From Bacteroidales bacterium (GTDB lineage Bacteria > Bacteroidota > Bacteroidia > Bacteroidales > GCA-2748055): a DNA stretch of 6,229 bases. The stretch covers positions 1 to 6,229 of the forward strand of contig JANTFK010000223.1 of NCBI GenBank assembly GCA_024763595.1, in the 5' to 3' direction. The notes below the pieces were generated by a model. The model had not been told where the DNA came from and ran no database searches. It worked only from the letters and a program-made list of their open reading frames with translations. Every line of letters starts with the position of its first letter. The first letter of the stretch is position 1. Both the position numbers and the translations under genes were made by a program. Of this stretch, positions 1 through 6,229 are shown one piece after another.

Positions 1-8
1 CGAGAAAA

Positions 9-1370
9 TTATCGGCTCACAATATTCCTGGCCAGAATGTTAAGGTCGATTCCGGAAAAGTTGCCGGATGTCATGATCAGGAGTATGAAGGAGTCATCAT
101 ACGGAGATTCAAGATCATTAACAAGTTGTTCGGTATCGTTGTAAACCACCAGGTCATCTTTATTGAAATGCTCTTTTAAAATCACGGGGGAGAGTGCGGG
201 CAGGCGATACTTTTTAACTAAGGATGGATCATAATAGACCATTGCCCGATCCGATTCATCAAGCGTGCCTTTATACTGCTGAAGATATTCCGGGTTCAGG
301 CTGCTGAAAGTATGCAGCTCCAGACAGGTAATCAGTTTCTGATCGATGTAAGTTTCTTTAAATGCCTGAATGGTGGCTTTTACAGTGGTCGGCGCCTGTG
401 CATAGTCCAGGAAGATAGCCCTGTTGTTACCGCTGGCAAGCAACTGTTGTCTCCGGTCGGCACCCTTGAAATGCTGAATGGAACTGTAGAACTGATGCTC
501 CTCTACCCCCAGTTCCCGGCATAATAGCAGGGCTCCCATAATATTCTGCATGTAGTGCCGTCCAAATACCGAAAGGGGAACGGACCCGTATTTGGTTTCC
601 AGTACAAAGCGTTCGTCTTCTATTCTGTGGGGATGTGCACCGTATGGTATCTTCAAAAGGGACCAGTGGCTTTTATCCACCACCTCCCCGAGAACAGGAT
701 CCCCTTCATAATAGAATACCTTGCCTCCGCCTGTGGCAATTTTTAAAAAGTTTTGAAACTGTTTCTGGTAAGATTTAAAAGTGCGAAATACATTCATATG
801 GTCCCATGCTATTCCTGAAAGGAGGGTCATATGTGGGTAATACTGATGGAACTTGGGTTGGCGGTCCAGCGGTGAGGAAAGATATTCGTCCCCTTCCAGG
901 ATAATGAAGGGTGCTGATTCCGATAGTTTCACCGTAGTGTCAAATCCGTCGATGTCACAGCCGAGCATATAGTCAAAATCGATTCCCTGTTCCAGCAACA
1001 CATGCATAACCATGGCAGTGATCACGGATTTGCCATGACTTCCTCCGATTACTACCCGCTTCTTGTTTTTACTTTGTTCATACAGGTATTCGGGAAAGGA
1101 GTAAATGCGGATACCAAGCTCCTGTGCCTTTTTTAATTCAGGGTTGTTTTTCCGGGCATACATCCCCACAATGACAGCATCAAGCCCGGTGTGAATCCGG
1201 TCAGGATCCCATCCTGTTTTGTCGGGGAGCAGGTTATTTTCCCTGAGCCGGGTCCTGGAGGGTTCAAAAAGCTCATCATCGGATCCGGTGATGATGTATC
1301 CCTTTTGATGAAGCGCAATGGCAAGATTATGCATCACCGCTCCCCCTATGGCAATAAAGTGGATTTTCAT
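9..1370 (-). CDS. mpl: Mur ligase family protein, Mpl-like (UDP-MurNAc : murein tripeptide ligase type)
   Basis: Probable cytoplasmic ATP-dependent amide ligase of the Mpl branch, which attaches recycled L-Ala-gamma-D-Glu-meso-DAP to UDP-MurNAc in peptidoglycan recycling. At 453 residues it has normal family length. In order: an N-terminal nucleotide-sugar fold with a glycine loop (IAIGG, residues 6-10, then MHNLAIAL); an ATP P-loop GGSHGKS (109-115); the acidic LEGDE motif (158-162); WDHMNVF (189-195) with the conserved His191; GRHYMQN (270-276); the arginine pair 306-307; and DYAQAP (322-327), which opens the C-terminal ligase domain. ELHTFSSLN (351-359) resembles Bacteroidota Mpl-like proteins. 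The ATG at 1370 fits because the glycine loop starts within ten residues. No Shine-Dalgarno sequence precedes it. It diverges from the hydrolase gene. Oddities: Tyr273 where the family has Asn, Gln325 where His is usual, and Ser-Val after the P-loop lysine. The family call is strong; the exact substrate is inferred. Confidence 0.85.
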   Translation of the reverse strand: MKIHFIAIGGAVMHNLAIALHQKGYIITGSDDELFEPSRTRLRENNLLPDKTGWDPDRIHTGLDAVIVGMYARKNNPELKKAQELGIRIYSFPEYLYEQSKNKKRVVIGGSHGKSVITAMVMHVLLEQGIDFDYMLGCDIDGFDTTVKLSESAPFIILEGDEYLSSPLDRQPKFHQYYPHMTLLSGIAWDHMNVFRTFKSYQKQFQNFLKIATGGGKVFYYEGDPVLGEVVDKSHWSLLKIPYGAHPHRIEDERFVLETKYGSVPLSVFGRHYMQNIMGALLLCRELGVEEHQFYSSIQHFKGADRRQQLLASGNNRAIFLDYAQAPTTVKATIQAFKETYIDQKLITCLELHTFSSLNPEYLQQYKGTLDESDRAMVYYDPSLVKKYRLPALSPVILKEHFNKDDLVVYNDTEQLVNDLESPYDDSFILLIMTSGNFSGIDLNILARNIVSR

Positions 1371-1503
1371 GAGGGTTCAGTGTTTAGACAAAGAGTTCCA
1401 CAATAAAAATAGCTGATAATTACAATGACCGGGAGCTAAATATCCTGAATTTATTAACCATTTACCTGCCTGAATATGATCCCGGACACGTATATTTGAT
1501 GAT
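1371..1503. promoter_or_regulatory. Divergent intergenic region between the Mur ligase and hydrolase genes
   Basis: This 133-base AT-richer spacer lies between two divergent start codons (minus-strand ATG ending at 1370, plus-strand ATG at 1504), so it should carry both promoters. On the plus strand there is a good Bacteroidota-type -7 box (see the separate entry). For the minus strand the best candidate is TATTTTTA (complement of 1404-1411), one base off TAnnTTTG, but with no properly spaced upstream TTTG element, so it is weak. No convincing inverted repeat, operator, riboswitch or small ORF was seen. The absence of Shine-Dalgarno sequences before either start agrees with a Bacteroidota host. 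Confidence 0.5.
1491..1498 (+). promoter_or_regulatory. Candidate Bacteroidota-type -7 promoter box (TATATTTG)
   Basis: TATATTTG is an exact match to the TAnnTTTG consensus used by the primary sigma factor of Bacteroidota. It ends five bases before the hydrolase ATG, so transcription would begin at or within a few bases of the start codon. I find no TTTG or TTG element about 19-21 bases upstream, around 1467-1472. The match may therefore be fortuitous, as an eight-base motif with two free positions occurs often in AT-rich spacers. Confidence 0.35.
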
Positions 1504-2268
1504 ATGGAGATCCGGAAGATACAGTGCGGGTACCTCAGGGTTCAGGCTACTGAGATGATAAAACCACTTTCTGTACAGCAGATCAGGCATCAATATATGG
1601 TTGATAAGAATGGATATATAAAACTCTCCATGAATGCTTTATTGCTCATTGAAGAGGCTCGTATTGTGCTGATAGACCCCGGTTGTGCTGATTTCCTTCC
1701 TTCCAGGCTGACCGGAAGTTATGGATTGGAAATCGTGCAACCGCTGGATGAGGTACTGGAGGAGCAGGGGATAGTACCGGGTGATGTAACGGATGTCATC
1801 TTCACCCATCTTCATTTTGACCATGGGAGCGGAGCCTTCATACGGGGTCCGGGGATGATCGGAAAACGTTTTCCGGGAGCCGGTTACCATGTGTTGAAAG
1901 AACACTATGCGTATGCAGGCAGTCCTGCTCCGGCTGAAGCCGGTTCCTATTTTACGGGTCTGTTTAAATATATAGATCAGTTACAATGGCTGGAGGAATG
2001 GCCATATGACTGGATGACATTCCGGATATTCAATGGTCATACCAGGAGGATGGTTGTGCCGGAGATCATGGTGAATGGTGTTCGCACATTCTTTTTATCA
2101 GATTTAGTGCCTATGAAAATTTTCCTGGATCATGACGTATACAGCGGTTATGATGTGGATCCGGTATCGGCCCTTGTGGAGAAACGGGAATTTCTCGATG
2201 GAATTAAGGAGACATCAAACCTGAGACTGTTTCATGATCCACTCATTGATAGTGTATTCTATCCTTGA
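1504..2268 (+). CDS. MBL-fold metallo-hydrolase of unknown substrate
   Basis: A metallo-beta-lactamase-fold hydrolase of 254 residues, a normal length for single-domain members. It has no signal peptide or membrane segment, so it is probably cytoplasmic. The motif THLHFDHGSG (101-110) supplies His102, His104, Asp106 and His107; NGHTRR (177-182) supplies His179; FLSD (197-200) supplies the bridging Asp200; LFHDP (242-246) supplies His244. This is a full two-metal site, probably zinc. The first strands (IRKIQCGYLRV, then ALLLIEEARIVLIDPG) begin directly after Met1, which favours the 1504 start over the in-frame ATG at 1555 (Met18). The layout resembles the lactonase-like hydrolases, but the usual GHTPGH is GHTRRM, and I do not assign AHL-lactonase activity. 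It diverges from the Mur ligase and its stop overlaps the convergent mutase gene by 10 bases, so it is probably a single-gene transcript. Confidence 0.85.
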   Translation: MEIRKIQCGYLRVQATEMIKPLSVQQIRHQYMVDKNGYIKLSMNALLLIEEARIVLIDPGCADFLPSRLTGSYGLEIVQPLDEVLEEQGIVPGDVTDVIFTHLHFDHGSGAFIRGPGMIGKRFPGAGYHVLKEHYAYAGSPAPAEAGSYFTGLFKYIDQLQWLEEWPYDWMTFRIFNGHTRRMVVPEIMVNGVRTFFLSDLVPMKIFLDHDVYSGYDVDPVSALVEKREFLDGIKETSNLRLFHDPLIDSVFYP

Positions 2269-4391
2269 GCCTCCAGCAGAACTTTAAGTATCTGTTTCCC
2301 GGTCTCATTCACTTTTGTTCCGGGGCCAAAGACGGCCATGACGCCTGCTTTGTACAGGAATTCATAATCCTGGTGGGGTATCACCCCGCCGGCGATGACC
2401 ATAATATCTTCACGCTCCAGCCTTTTTAACTCACCGATAACCTCCGGAACCAGTGTTTTATGCCCACCTGCCAGTGAGGAGACCCCCAGTACATGTACAT
2501 CATTTTCAATAGCCTGCCTGGCCGCTTCTGCCGGTGTTTGGAACAATGGACCTATATCCACATCAAATCCAATATCCGCATAACCAGTACTAACCACTTT
2601 GGCACCACGATCGTGACCATCCTGGCCCATTTTTGCGATCATGATACGGGGTTGGCGCCCCTCCCTGCCGGCAAACTCCTTTGCCAGTTCACATGCTTCG
2701 CAAAAAGCGGGATCCTGACCGGATTCAGATGAGTAAACACCGGAAATGGAGCGGATCACTGCTTTGTACCTGCCCGAGACCGCTTCAATGGCAGATGATA
2801 TTTCACCCAGGGTGGCTCGAGCTTTAGCTGCCTCAATTGATAGTTCAAGTAAGTTCTTCTTTCCACTTTTGGCACATTCTGTTAATGCATCTATTGCTGC
2901 TGCTGCCATTTTGTTATCCCGTTCAGACTTCAACCTGGTCAACCGGTTCAATTGTGATTGTCTCACAAGCGTGTTGTCCACTTCCAGTATATCGATGGGT
3001 TCTTCCTGTTCCAGCCGAAACTGGTTTACCCCGACAATAATATCCTTTCCACAGTCGATCCGGGCCTGTTTCCTTGCAGCGGCCTCTTCAATTTTCATTT
3101 TAGGGAGACCGGTTTCAATGGCAGCAGCCATACCCCCGAGTTCTTCAATTTCCATGATATGTTTCCATGCGCGATGGGCTATCTCATGTGTCAGGTTCTC
3201 CACGTAAATGGATCCGGCCCAGGGATCAAGGGAACGGCATATTTCAGTCTCTTCCTGGAGGTGGAGCTGTGTATTCCTTGCAATTCTGGCGGAGAAGTTC
3301 GTGGGCAGGGCGATGGCTTCGTCCAGGGCATTGGTGTGAAGTGATTGTGTATGACCCAGGACTGCAGCCATGGCTTCCACAGAGGTTCTGGCTACATTGT
3401 TAAAGGGATCCTGTTCAGTAAGACTCCAGCCTGAGGTTTGCGAGTGTGTTCTGAGCGCCATCGATTTCGGGTTCCTGGGATTGAACTGTTTTACCAGTTT
3501 TGCCCATAGCATTCTGGCAGCCCGCATTTTGGCAATCTCCATAAAATGATTCATGCCGATGGCCCAGAAAAAGGAGATACGGGGAGCAAATGCATCTATG
3601 TCAATTCCGGCATTCACTCCGGTACGCAGATATTCCAGTCCGTCGGCGAGCGTGTATGCCAGTTCAATATCTGCTGTGGCTCCGGCTTCATGCATATGGT
3701 ACCCCGAGATGCTGATGCTGTTGAACCTGGGCATGTGCCTGGAGGTATATACAAAGATGTCGGCAATGATCTTCATGGACATGCCGGGTGGATAAATGTA
3801 AGTGTTCCTCACCATGAATTCTTTCAGGATATCATTCTGAATCGTTCCACTCAGCTCCTGCAAAGAGGCTCCCTGCTCAAGTCCGGCCACGATGTAAAAT
3901 GCCATGATGGGAAGAACGGCTCCGTTCATGGTCATGGAAACAGACATTTTATTCAGGGGGATCTGGTCAAAGAGAATCTTCATATCCAGAACGGAATCAA
4001 TGGCGACCCCGGCTTTGCCCACATCTCCCACGACCCTTTCATGGTCCGAATCATAACCCCGGTGGGTAGCCAGGTCAAAAGCAACTGAAAGCCCTTTCTG
4101 TCCGGCTGCCAGGTTCCTGCGATAAAAAGCATTGGACTCTTCAGCCGTGGAGAACCCTGCATATTGCCTGATGGTCCAGGGACGCATGGTGTACATGGCT
4201 GAGTAAGGGCCCCTTAAAAATGGCGGTAGACCTGCCGCATATTGCAGGTGTTCCAGTTTGTCCAGGTCTGTTTTATCATAAAACGGATTGATAAGGATAT
4301 GCTCCGGGGTTTCCCATGCACCAGCGGATTCCCTCCTGGCTGTGGGTCTGCTGGTACTTCTGAAATCTATATTTTTAAAGTCAGGCCTCAT
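2259..4391 (-). CDS. mutB: Methylmalonyl-CoA mutase, large (catalytic, adenosylcobalamin-binding) subunit
   Basis: Catalytic subunit of the B12-dependent mutase that interconverts succinyl-CoA and (R)-methylmalonyl-CoA in the cytoplasm. At 710 residues it is normal length. The N-terminal substrate-binding barrel contains TMRPWTIRQYAGFSTAEESN (68-87), QNDILKEFMVRNTYIYPP (185-202) and SGYHMHEAGA (229-238). Matching the Propionibacterium shermanii enzyme by motif, Tyr77, Gln185, Arg195, Tyr231 and His232 correspond to Tyr89, Gln197, Arg207, Tyr243 and His244. Tyr77 and Arg195 favour methylmalonyl-CoA over isobutyryl-CoA mutase. The C-terminal cobalamin domain (about 580-710) has KMGQDGHDRG with Lys587, Asp591 and the cobalt ligand His593, then SSLAGGH (638-644) and IAGGVIP (666-672). 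The ATG at 4391 gives the usual MRPDFKNID N-terminus; no Shine-Dalgarno sequence precedes it. It lies 31 bases downstream of the small-subunit gene in the same operon. Also called scpA or mcmA. Confidence 0.97.
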   Translation of the reverse strand: MRPDFKNIDFRSTSRPTARRESAGAWETPEHILINPFYDKTDLDKLEHLQYAAGLPPFLRGPYSAMYTMRPWTIRQYAGFSTAEESNAFYRRNLAAGQKGLSVAFDLATHRGYDSDHERVVGDVGKAGVAIDSVLDMKILFDQIPLNKMSVSMTMNGAVLPIMAFYIVAGLEQGASLQELSGTIQNDILKEFMVRNTYIYPPGMSMKIIADIFVYTSRHMPRFNSISISGYHMHEAGATADIELAYTLADGLEYLRTGVNAGIDIDAFAPRISFFWAIGMNHFMEIAKMRAARMLWAKLVKQFNPRNPKSMALRTHSQTSGWSLTEQDPFNNVARTSVEAMAAVLGHTQSLHTNALDEAIALPTNFSARIARNTQLHLQEETEICRSLDPWAGSIYVENLTHEIAHRAWKHIMEIEELGGMAAAIETGLPKMKIEEAAARKQARIDCGKDIIVGVNQFRLEQEEPIDILEVDNTLVRQSQLNRLTRLKSERDNKMAAAAIDALTECAKSGKKNLLELSIEAAKARATLGEISSAIEAVSGRYKAVIRSISGVYSSESGQDPAFCEACELAKEFAGREGRQPRIMIAKMGQDGHDRGAKVVSTGYADIGFDVDIGPLFQTPAEAARQAIENDVHVLGVSSLAGGHKTLVPEVIGELKRLEREDIMVIAGGVIPHQDYEFLYKAGVMAVFGPGTKVNETGKQILKVLLEAQG

Positions 4392-4422
4392 GTAAGTGTG
4401 ATCAAAAGTTGCTTAATAAATG
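4392..4422 (-). other. Intra-operon spacer between small and large mutase subunit genes
   Basis: This 31-base gap separates the TAA of the small subunit (4423-4425) from the ATG of the large subunit (4389-4391). It has no hairpin, no T-tract terminator and no purine-rich ribosome-binding site. Co-transcription with translation lacking a classical Shine-Dalgarno sequence is the simplest reading. The nearest promoter-like string is AACTTTTG on the minus strand, two positions of which resemble but do not match TAnnTTTG, so I do not call an internal promoter. Confidence 0.5.
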
Positions 4423-6229
4423 TTATAGTAACATGTTGTTAAACTCTCTCAGGGTCTCGAGGAGGTCGCTTTTTATGTGAATGAAATGCTGTATACCGGC
4501 ATTTGTCAGGTTTTCAATCGAACCGGAAGGATATCCGGCCACCACCACTACAGATCGCTCTTTCAAAGTTGCATGAAGTGTTGCAACCATCTCTTCATAC
4601 CGGTCGTCCGAACTGCAGAAGACAACCACATCAAAGTTCAAATTTTTCATTGCTGTGATTCCTTCCTCCAGTGTGGTAAAAGGCGGATGGTCCAGAATTT
4701 CATATCCCGCACATGCAAAAAAGTTGCCTGCAAAGGACGACCTGGCAGATACCCAGGCCGGATCTCCATACTTAAAGAGCAGAACGCGCGGCCTCTTATT
4801 ACTTTTTTCGGTTTGAAGCCTTACCTCCTCAAATGGTGCCGAGGCGCGAAAGGGTTGCAGGGGAAGTAATGATGATCCCGCTCCGGTTTGCTCCTTTTGT
4901 ACAACAATGTTTTTCAGAATCATTTCACTAAAATCAGGAAAAGCATTGGTTCCCAGTATTTTGTCCTTCCCCGTTGTGATGGGTGCTATTTTCTTGTCTC
5001 TTGAGCGATATACCTGTTCCTGGATCCATCCCGCTTCGAATGCTTGCCTGAAGCCACCTCTTGTTTCCACTTCACGGAACAGCTCCCAGGCTTTCTCTCC
5101 AATGGAATCTGTAAGATTTTCCAGCAAATAGGAGCCGGAAGCCGGATCGGCCACACGATCAAAACAGGCCTCTTCCCTGAGTATGATCTGTACATTCCTT
5201 GCGATCCGGTCAGAAAATGGTGTGCTGTTTCCATAAGGAAGGTCAAAAGGCAATACACTTACCAGGTCAGCACCTCCCAGAATGGATGACATGGCTTCGG
5301 TGGTTCCCCGCAGCATATTTACATGGGGGTCGTACAGGGTCATGTTCCATTCCGATGAAGAGGAATGTATGCGGATCCGGCACAGGGATGGTTCAATACC
5401 GTATGCTTCTGCAATTTTCGACCACAATATTCGGGCAGCCCTTAGCTTGGCTATCTCCATGTAGTAATTTGACCCCGAGGCCAGGCTGAGCAGCATGGAA
5501 TCCTGGGCCACCAGCGGATCAATTCCCTTTCCGGTCAGAAGCGACATATATTCACTGGCCATGGCCATGGATAATGCCAGCTCTTCTACAAGGGTGGAAC
5601 CGGCGTTCTGGATCAGCGCACCGTTCACTTCAATGACCCGCATATCCGGGGAATGCTCATGTACCTCCCTGACAAGCCTGATAATGTTCTTCATGCCGGC
5701 AATGGGCATTCCCAGTTCAGCCATCCTGCCCAGGGGATCGGCGCCCAGACAGCCCTTCAACTCCTCTCGCTCTACACCTCGGGACGATGCAATACCACAC
5801 AGGTTGTCGTATAGCCTGTCGGCAGCCAGGTTACTCTTGACAAGGAGCTCAAATTCCCCCGGATGAACACCTTTCAACAGGGTTTCCAGCAGTTCTGGAC
5901 CGGGTACAGCCGTATCCTTTAGCCGCAGGCAGATGGCCTGTGCCCCCCCTTTCAAAGCTGCTTTGATCCTGAGATTGGTCTCTGCTTTCTCATTAATGGA
6001 AAATATATCCTGGCAGATGATCCATCCGTTTGGTGCGCCGGACTCCATTTTCAAAGTACCCAGTCCGTCCAGATATTCCAGGGTTTCTGTATCTTCCAAC
6101 CGGTAATAGGGTTTTACCGTGATCCCTTCCTCACTTTTCCAGACCAATTTTCTGTTGTAATCTGCTCCCTTCAGATCCGAAATAATCTTCTCTTCCCACA
6201 TGGAAGTTGGAATCCCGGGGAAATCTGAA
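4423..6229 (-). CDS. mutA: Methylmalonyl-CoA mutase, small (non-catalytic) subunit, N-terminus cut by window edge
   Basis: Partner subunit of the heterodimeric mutase, with the same architecture as the large subunit but no catalytic cobalamin. The numbering here counts from the ATG at 6201 (592 residues). WEEKIISDLKGADYNRKLVW and KPYYRLED (30-37) form the N-terminal arm. The degenerate barrel follows, with EVNGALIQNAGST (191-203), YYMEIAKLRAARILWSKIA (246-264), the region around SSSEWNMTLYDP (281-292) and ENLTDSIGEKAW (361-372). The cobalamin-like domain (about 470-592) reads KYGDPAWVSARSSF where the large subunit has KMGQDGHDRG, so the ligand histidine is missing, as is normal for this subunit. 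The 6201 ATG is probably internal: the frame stays open to the edge, adding at least SDFPGIPTS, which resembles the start of homologues (FP motif, then WEEKI), and no ribosome-binding site precedes the ATG. It is the upstream gene of the mutA-mutB operon; the promoter lies outside the window. Also called scpA small subunit or mcmB in some naming schemes. Confidence 0.95.
   Translation of the reverse strand, partial: SDFPGIPTSMWEEKIISDLKGADYNRKLVWKSEEGITVKPYYRLEDTETLEYLDGLGTLKMESGAPNGWIICQDIFSINEKAETNLRIKAALKGGAQAICLRLKDTAVPGPELLETLLKGVHPGEFELLVKSNLAADRLYDNLCGIASSRGVEREELKGCLGADPLGRMAELGMPIAGMKNIIRLVREVHEHSPDMRVIEVNGALIQNAGSTLVEELALSMAMASEYMSLLTGKGIDPLVAQDSMLLSLASGSNYYMEIAKLRAARILWSKIAEAYGIEPSLCRIRIHSSSSEWNMTLYDPHVNMLRGTTEAMSSILGGADLVSVLPFDLPYGNSTPFSDRIARNVQIILREEACFDRVADPASGSYLLENLTDSIGEKAWELFREVETRGGFRQAFEAGWIQEQVYRSRDKKIAPITTGKDKILGTNAFPDFSEMILKNIVVQKEQTGAGSSLLPLQPFRASAPFEEVRLQTEKSNKRPRVLLFKYGDPAWVSARSSFAGNFFACAGYEILDHPPFTTLEEGITAMKNLNFDVVVFCSSDDRYEEMVATLHATLKERSVVVVAGYPSGSIENLTNAGIQHFIHIKSDLLETLREFNNMLL

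Noticed and set aside
1381..1390. Near-palindrome TGTTTAGACA upstream of the Mur ligase, considered as an operator
   Set aside because: Only the outer three bases pair on each side and no second copy is present, so it is within chance expectation.
2248..2263. Inverted repeat GATAG-TGTATT-CTATC at the convergent gene ends, considered as a bidirectional terminator
   Set aside because: The stem has only five mostly A/T pairs and no T-tract follows on either strand, so it is too weak to call.
2746..3207. A 153-codon plus-strand open frame opposite mutB, rich in Ser and Ala
   Set aside because: It is antisense to the conserved linker and barrel end of mutB; its low-complexity Ser/Ala content is what antisense reading of Ala/Glu/Arg-rich helices gives. 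No start signal or family resemblance.
3546..4088. A 180-codon plus-strand open frame opposite mutB
   Set aside because: It lies wholly antisense to strongly conserved mutB coding sequence, has no recognisable domain, and its composition mirrors the codons of the opposite strand. It is a shadow frame.
4585..4830. Loss of the cobalamin-binding histidine in the C-terminal domain of the small mutase subunit, considered as a defect
   Set aside because: This loss is the normal state of the non-catalytic subunit in heterodimeric methylmalonyl-CoA mutases, so it is not a pseudogene sign.
4477..4869. A 130-codon plus-strand open frame opposite mutA
   Set aside because: It is antisense to the cobalamin-like domain of mutA, with no domain or ribosome-binding signal.
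1..6229. Possible defence, mobile or repeat-based novel system
   Set aside because: The window is almost fully occupied by four conserved metabolic genes. No direct-repeat arrays, transposase, integrase, toxin-like small genes or structured noncoding stretches were seen on either strand.

Overview
The window reads as ordinary chromosomal housekeeping and central-carbon DNA from a member of the Bacteroidota, most plausibly a Bacteroidales-like lineage. The reasons are the two-subunit methylmalonyl-CoA mutase with the small subunit first, a Mpl-type Mur ligase resembling the Bacteroidota branch of that family, no Shine-Dalgarno sequence before any visible start codon, and a TAnnTTTG-type promoter box in the only divergent intergenic region. 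Base composition is close to even throughout. No mobile element, CRISPR array, tRNA or rRNA was seen. The lineage call is an inference from family resemblance, not from an alignment.

Layout from left to right. (1) A Mur-ligase family gene (mpl-like) lies on the minus strand at 9-1370. (2) A 133-base divergent spacer follows, with little recognisable apart from a TATATTTG box at 1491-1498. (3) A metallo-beta-lactamase-fold hydrolase lies on the plus strand at 1504-2268. (4) Its stop overlaps by 10 bases the end of a two-gene minus-strand operon. The operon holds the catalytic large subunit of adenosylcobalamin-dependent methylmalonyl-CoA mutase (2259-4391) and, 31 bases upstream of it, the small subunit (4423 to the right edge). 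The small-subunit reading frame stays open to the edge of the window, so that gene is almost certainly cut off at its N-terminus.

The two mutase subunits form one heterodimeric enzyme that interconverts succinyl-CoA and methylmalonyl-CoA, the B12-dependent step of propionate formation or propionate and odd-chain degradation. The large subunit keeps every substrate and cobalamin residue I could check. The small subunit has lost the cobalamin-ligand histidine, as expected for this partner. The Mur ligase probably recycles murein tripeptide, but three of its normally conserved motifs are altered, and this is the most interesting point in the window. The metallo-hydrolase has a complete two-metal ligand set but no assignable substrate.

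I looked for an undescribed system and did not find one. The findings are mostly modest: unusual residues in the Mur ligase, a start-site correction for the small mutase subunit, a possibly leaderless hydrolase gene, and a convergent overlap.
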